From contig JACTAT010000039.1 of assembly GCA_014526335.1 (NCBI GenBank), positions 6,068,373 through 6,132,372 on the forward strand: a stretch of DNA of 64,000 nt. The letters are read 5' to 3'. The DNA is from Chrysaora quinquecirrha. Its lineage: Eukaryota; Cnidaria; Scyphozoa; Semaeostomeae; Pelagiidae. The position numbers and the translations under genes are program-made. Shown one piece after another: positions 62,227 to 64,000 of the stretch. Position 1 is the first letter of the stretch. Each line of letters opens with the position of its first letter. Under the pieces are notes generated by a model, which saw only the letters and a list, made by a program, of their open reading frames with translations, ran no database searches and had not been told where the DNA came from.

Positions 62227-63184
62227 CTGTTGGGAAAATGATAAACTGACTCAAGGCAGAGAAATATCAACCCTTCTAAAAATATATAAAGTAAAAATTT
62301 TTCTTGTATAATTTAAAAGTCATCCTATAAACAAAACAAGACTACTACAAAACACAACTCAATGGAAATTCTATCAAGGCTCTAAATACCAAAATAAGAA
62401 TTTGAGAAATGAACCCCTGTTTACATGAGGCCTGTAACATGACCTGAAATGGCATTTTTCAAAACTGTGATGCACTTTCAATGTCAATTGGCTTTTGTAA
62501 TTAATTGCTCTTCAATAGATCAAAGCAAAACCTGTTTATGTTTATGTGAGGCTTTCATCTTGGGGCAGGGGGGGACTTGATCAAATTTTGTAAGGGATGT
62601 GCTGCCCAAGCATCAAAAACATACCCAACCATATACCAATTTTACGAAAATGTAAATCCAGTCTTATACCCATTTTCCATTCTTCAAACATAAAAATCAT
62701 GAAAAAGGAGACGGAGACGGTTCTTTTACCAGAATCCAGAAAATCTGCACCGTTCCTTATACCAAAATCGTGAAAATAGAGACCGTTCCTCATACCAAAA
62801 TCACGAAAATTGATACTATTAGGGGTGGCATGTCCCCAGTATTCAAACTATACATAGTGCATCCCCCGGGACATTCATGCCAGAAACTCGTTTCAAAAAG
62901 TTTCACCCTGTTATCAATTGAATTCTATTATACACAGCATCAGTAGCTCAAACCAACGAAAATCATGCCAGCAAGAAAACTCATGCCAGCATAAGTTTTA
63001 TGGTGTTTTTAACCTAAATGGCACCTTAGAGAGGAAGTGTATTGCTAAGATGCTTAATGACAAGCTATAATGTCATTCAAACTCATGGTCAATAAGCCAC
63101 GGTAATCAACTCACAATCTAGAAGGACAGATTGAGTTTTGTGTCACTAGAAAAAGGCAGGCATCAACAGTTACATCATACTTAC

Positions 63185-63238
63185 CAACTACTTCACCATA
63201 TGTCCAATCAGAGCTGCCATCATTCTTCAATGTCTTAA
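63185..63238 (-). CDS. Small exon of an unidentified gene
   Basis: 54 bp between a 'tttatag' acceptor and a GTAAGTA donor, reading KTLKNDGSSDWTYGEVV with one base left over. It joins the exon at 62226 in phase to continue DESQNESS. The product is not recognised. Confidence 0.4.
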
Positions 63239-63730
63239 CTATAAAACAAGAAATCAATAAATACCTTAGAAGAAAATCAACAAGCTTGGTTTCATGACCA
63301 CTGATTATTTTATGTCGGGGGGATGGCTAGCAGAATTTTGAAGTATATGTCTAGGTTGAAGTTTAGCTGATCCAGAAAGGGAAATGTCTAATGTAGATGT
63401 ATCAAATTTCATGAATTCTGACTCTGGTTGATAATCTCTGAATAAGAGGGTCAATGGATGATGCACATTAGAGGGTTTGACAGCCAGCCCAAATAAGATT
63501 TTATTTTGTCGGCAGTCTCATTAGTCTCATTAAATCTCTTTAGTCCTTGCTGCTATCTAGTTGCCAGGGATGCTGGAGAGGGGGGCACAGGGGGGCAAGC
63601 ACCCCTCCTGCCCTTTCTTAAGGGGTGCAAGGGGGCAAAAGTGCCCTTTCAATGTAATGCGATAATCAGCTTTGACAGCGTTAAATATGATGTTTCGCTA
63701 TTATACACAGGTAAAACGCTCGAGAAATCC

Positions 63731-64000
63731 TACACTGGTGAAATACCGAGGAAAGTGAAATACTGTGTAGTATTTCACGTGCCGTGTCATTTCACGGCTA
63801 CTGTAATACCATGAACTGTGTAATTCTATGTTGTATTTCAACTTTTTTTATTTGGCAGTGTAATGCTACACTGGTGAAATACCAAGGAAAGTGAAATACT
63901 GTGTAGTATTTCACCTGCTGTGTCATTTCACGCCTATTGTAATACCATGAACTGTGTAATTCTATGTTGTATTTAAACTTTTTTTATTAGGCAGTGTAAT
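63731..64000. repeat. 136-bp tandem repeat with internal palindromes
   Basis: 'tacactggtgaaatacc' recurs at 63731 and 63867. Each copy contains the hairpin 'gtgaaatact-gtgt-agtatttcac' (perfect 10-bp arms). The array runs off the window. Confidence 0.88.

Noticed and set aside
61589..62254. Four frames of 186-221 codons crossing the gap
   Set aside because: They consist almost entirely of unknown residues from the 500 N.

Overview
This is a window of animal (metazoan) nuclear DNA. It has spliced genes with GT/AG introns, AT-rich intergenic DNA, tRNA-derived SINEs, MITE-like foldback elements, minisatellites, a Ty3/gypsy-type LTR retrotransposon and a 500-base assembly gap (61684-62183). The gene families point to an animal. 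The repeat style and compact ciliary and cell-cycle genes would suit an anthozoan cnidarian, but that placement is a guess. Every gene I recognise lies on the minus strand, so it reads right to left.

1-13.2 kb: four near-identical tandem units of about 3.05-3.26 kb (759-4021, 4022-7074, 7075-10338, 10339-13204). Each carries the complete last coding exon of JMJD7, a JmjC-type Fe(II)/2-oxoglutarate enzyme, plus an AGTAATGTGGAGG-type minisatellite. 13.2-21.8 kb: a partial inverted copy of unit tail and minisatellite, interrupted by a young LTR retrotransposon (14210-21532; its 228-bp LTRs differ at one base) whose polyprotein carries a MYND zinc finger next to the protease. 22.5-22.9 kb: the single JMJD7 first exon, whose splice phase fits every downstream exon copy. 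23.7-25.5 kb: an intronless CDC16 (APC6) reading frame with two one-base breaks. 27.7-29.5 kb: a 616-residue serine-rich and acidic protein of unknown function with repeated WSLDLE motifs.

32.6-60.6 kb: 27 exons of CC2D2A, a transition-zone protein of the primary cilium. I assembled them by eye from splice sites and phase. They give one open frame of 952 codons plus stop, from ahead of the C2 domain to the C-terminus. The N-terminal part is absent and would lie in the gap or beyond the window. One pair of consecutive exons is present twice (40.2/39.1 kb and 42.5/42.0 kb). The five base differences between the copies are all synonymous, and phase allows only one pair at a time. 60.6-64.0 kb: repeats, the gap, and two phase-compatible exons of an unidentified minus-strand gene.

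The genes do not form an operon or pathway: CDC16 is cell cycle, JMJD7 is protein hydroxylation, CC2D2A is cilium. The most notable features are the single-first-exon/multiple-last-exon JMJD7 locus, the duplicated CC2D2A exon pair, the MYND-bearing retroelement and the WSLDLE protein. Many frame breaks between 7.9 and 25.3 kb look like one missing base in a short homopolymer, so assembly quality must be excluded before calling pseudogenes.
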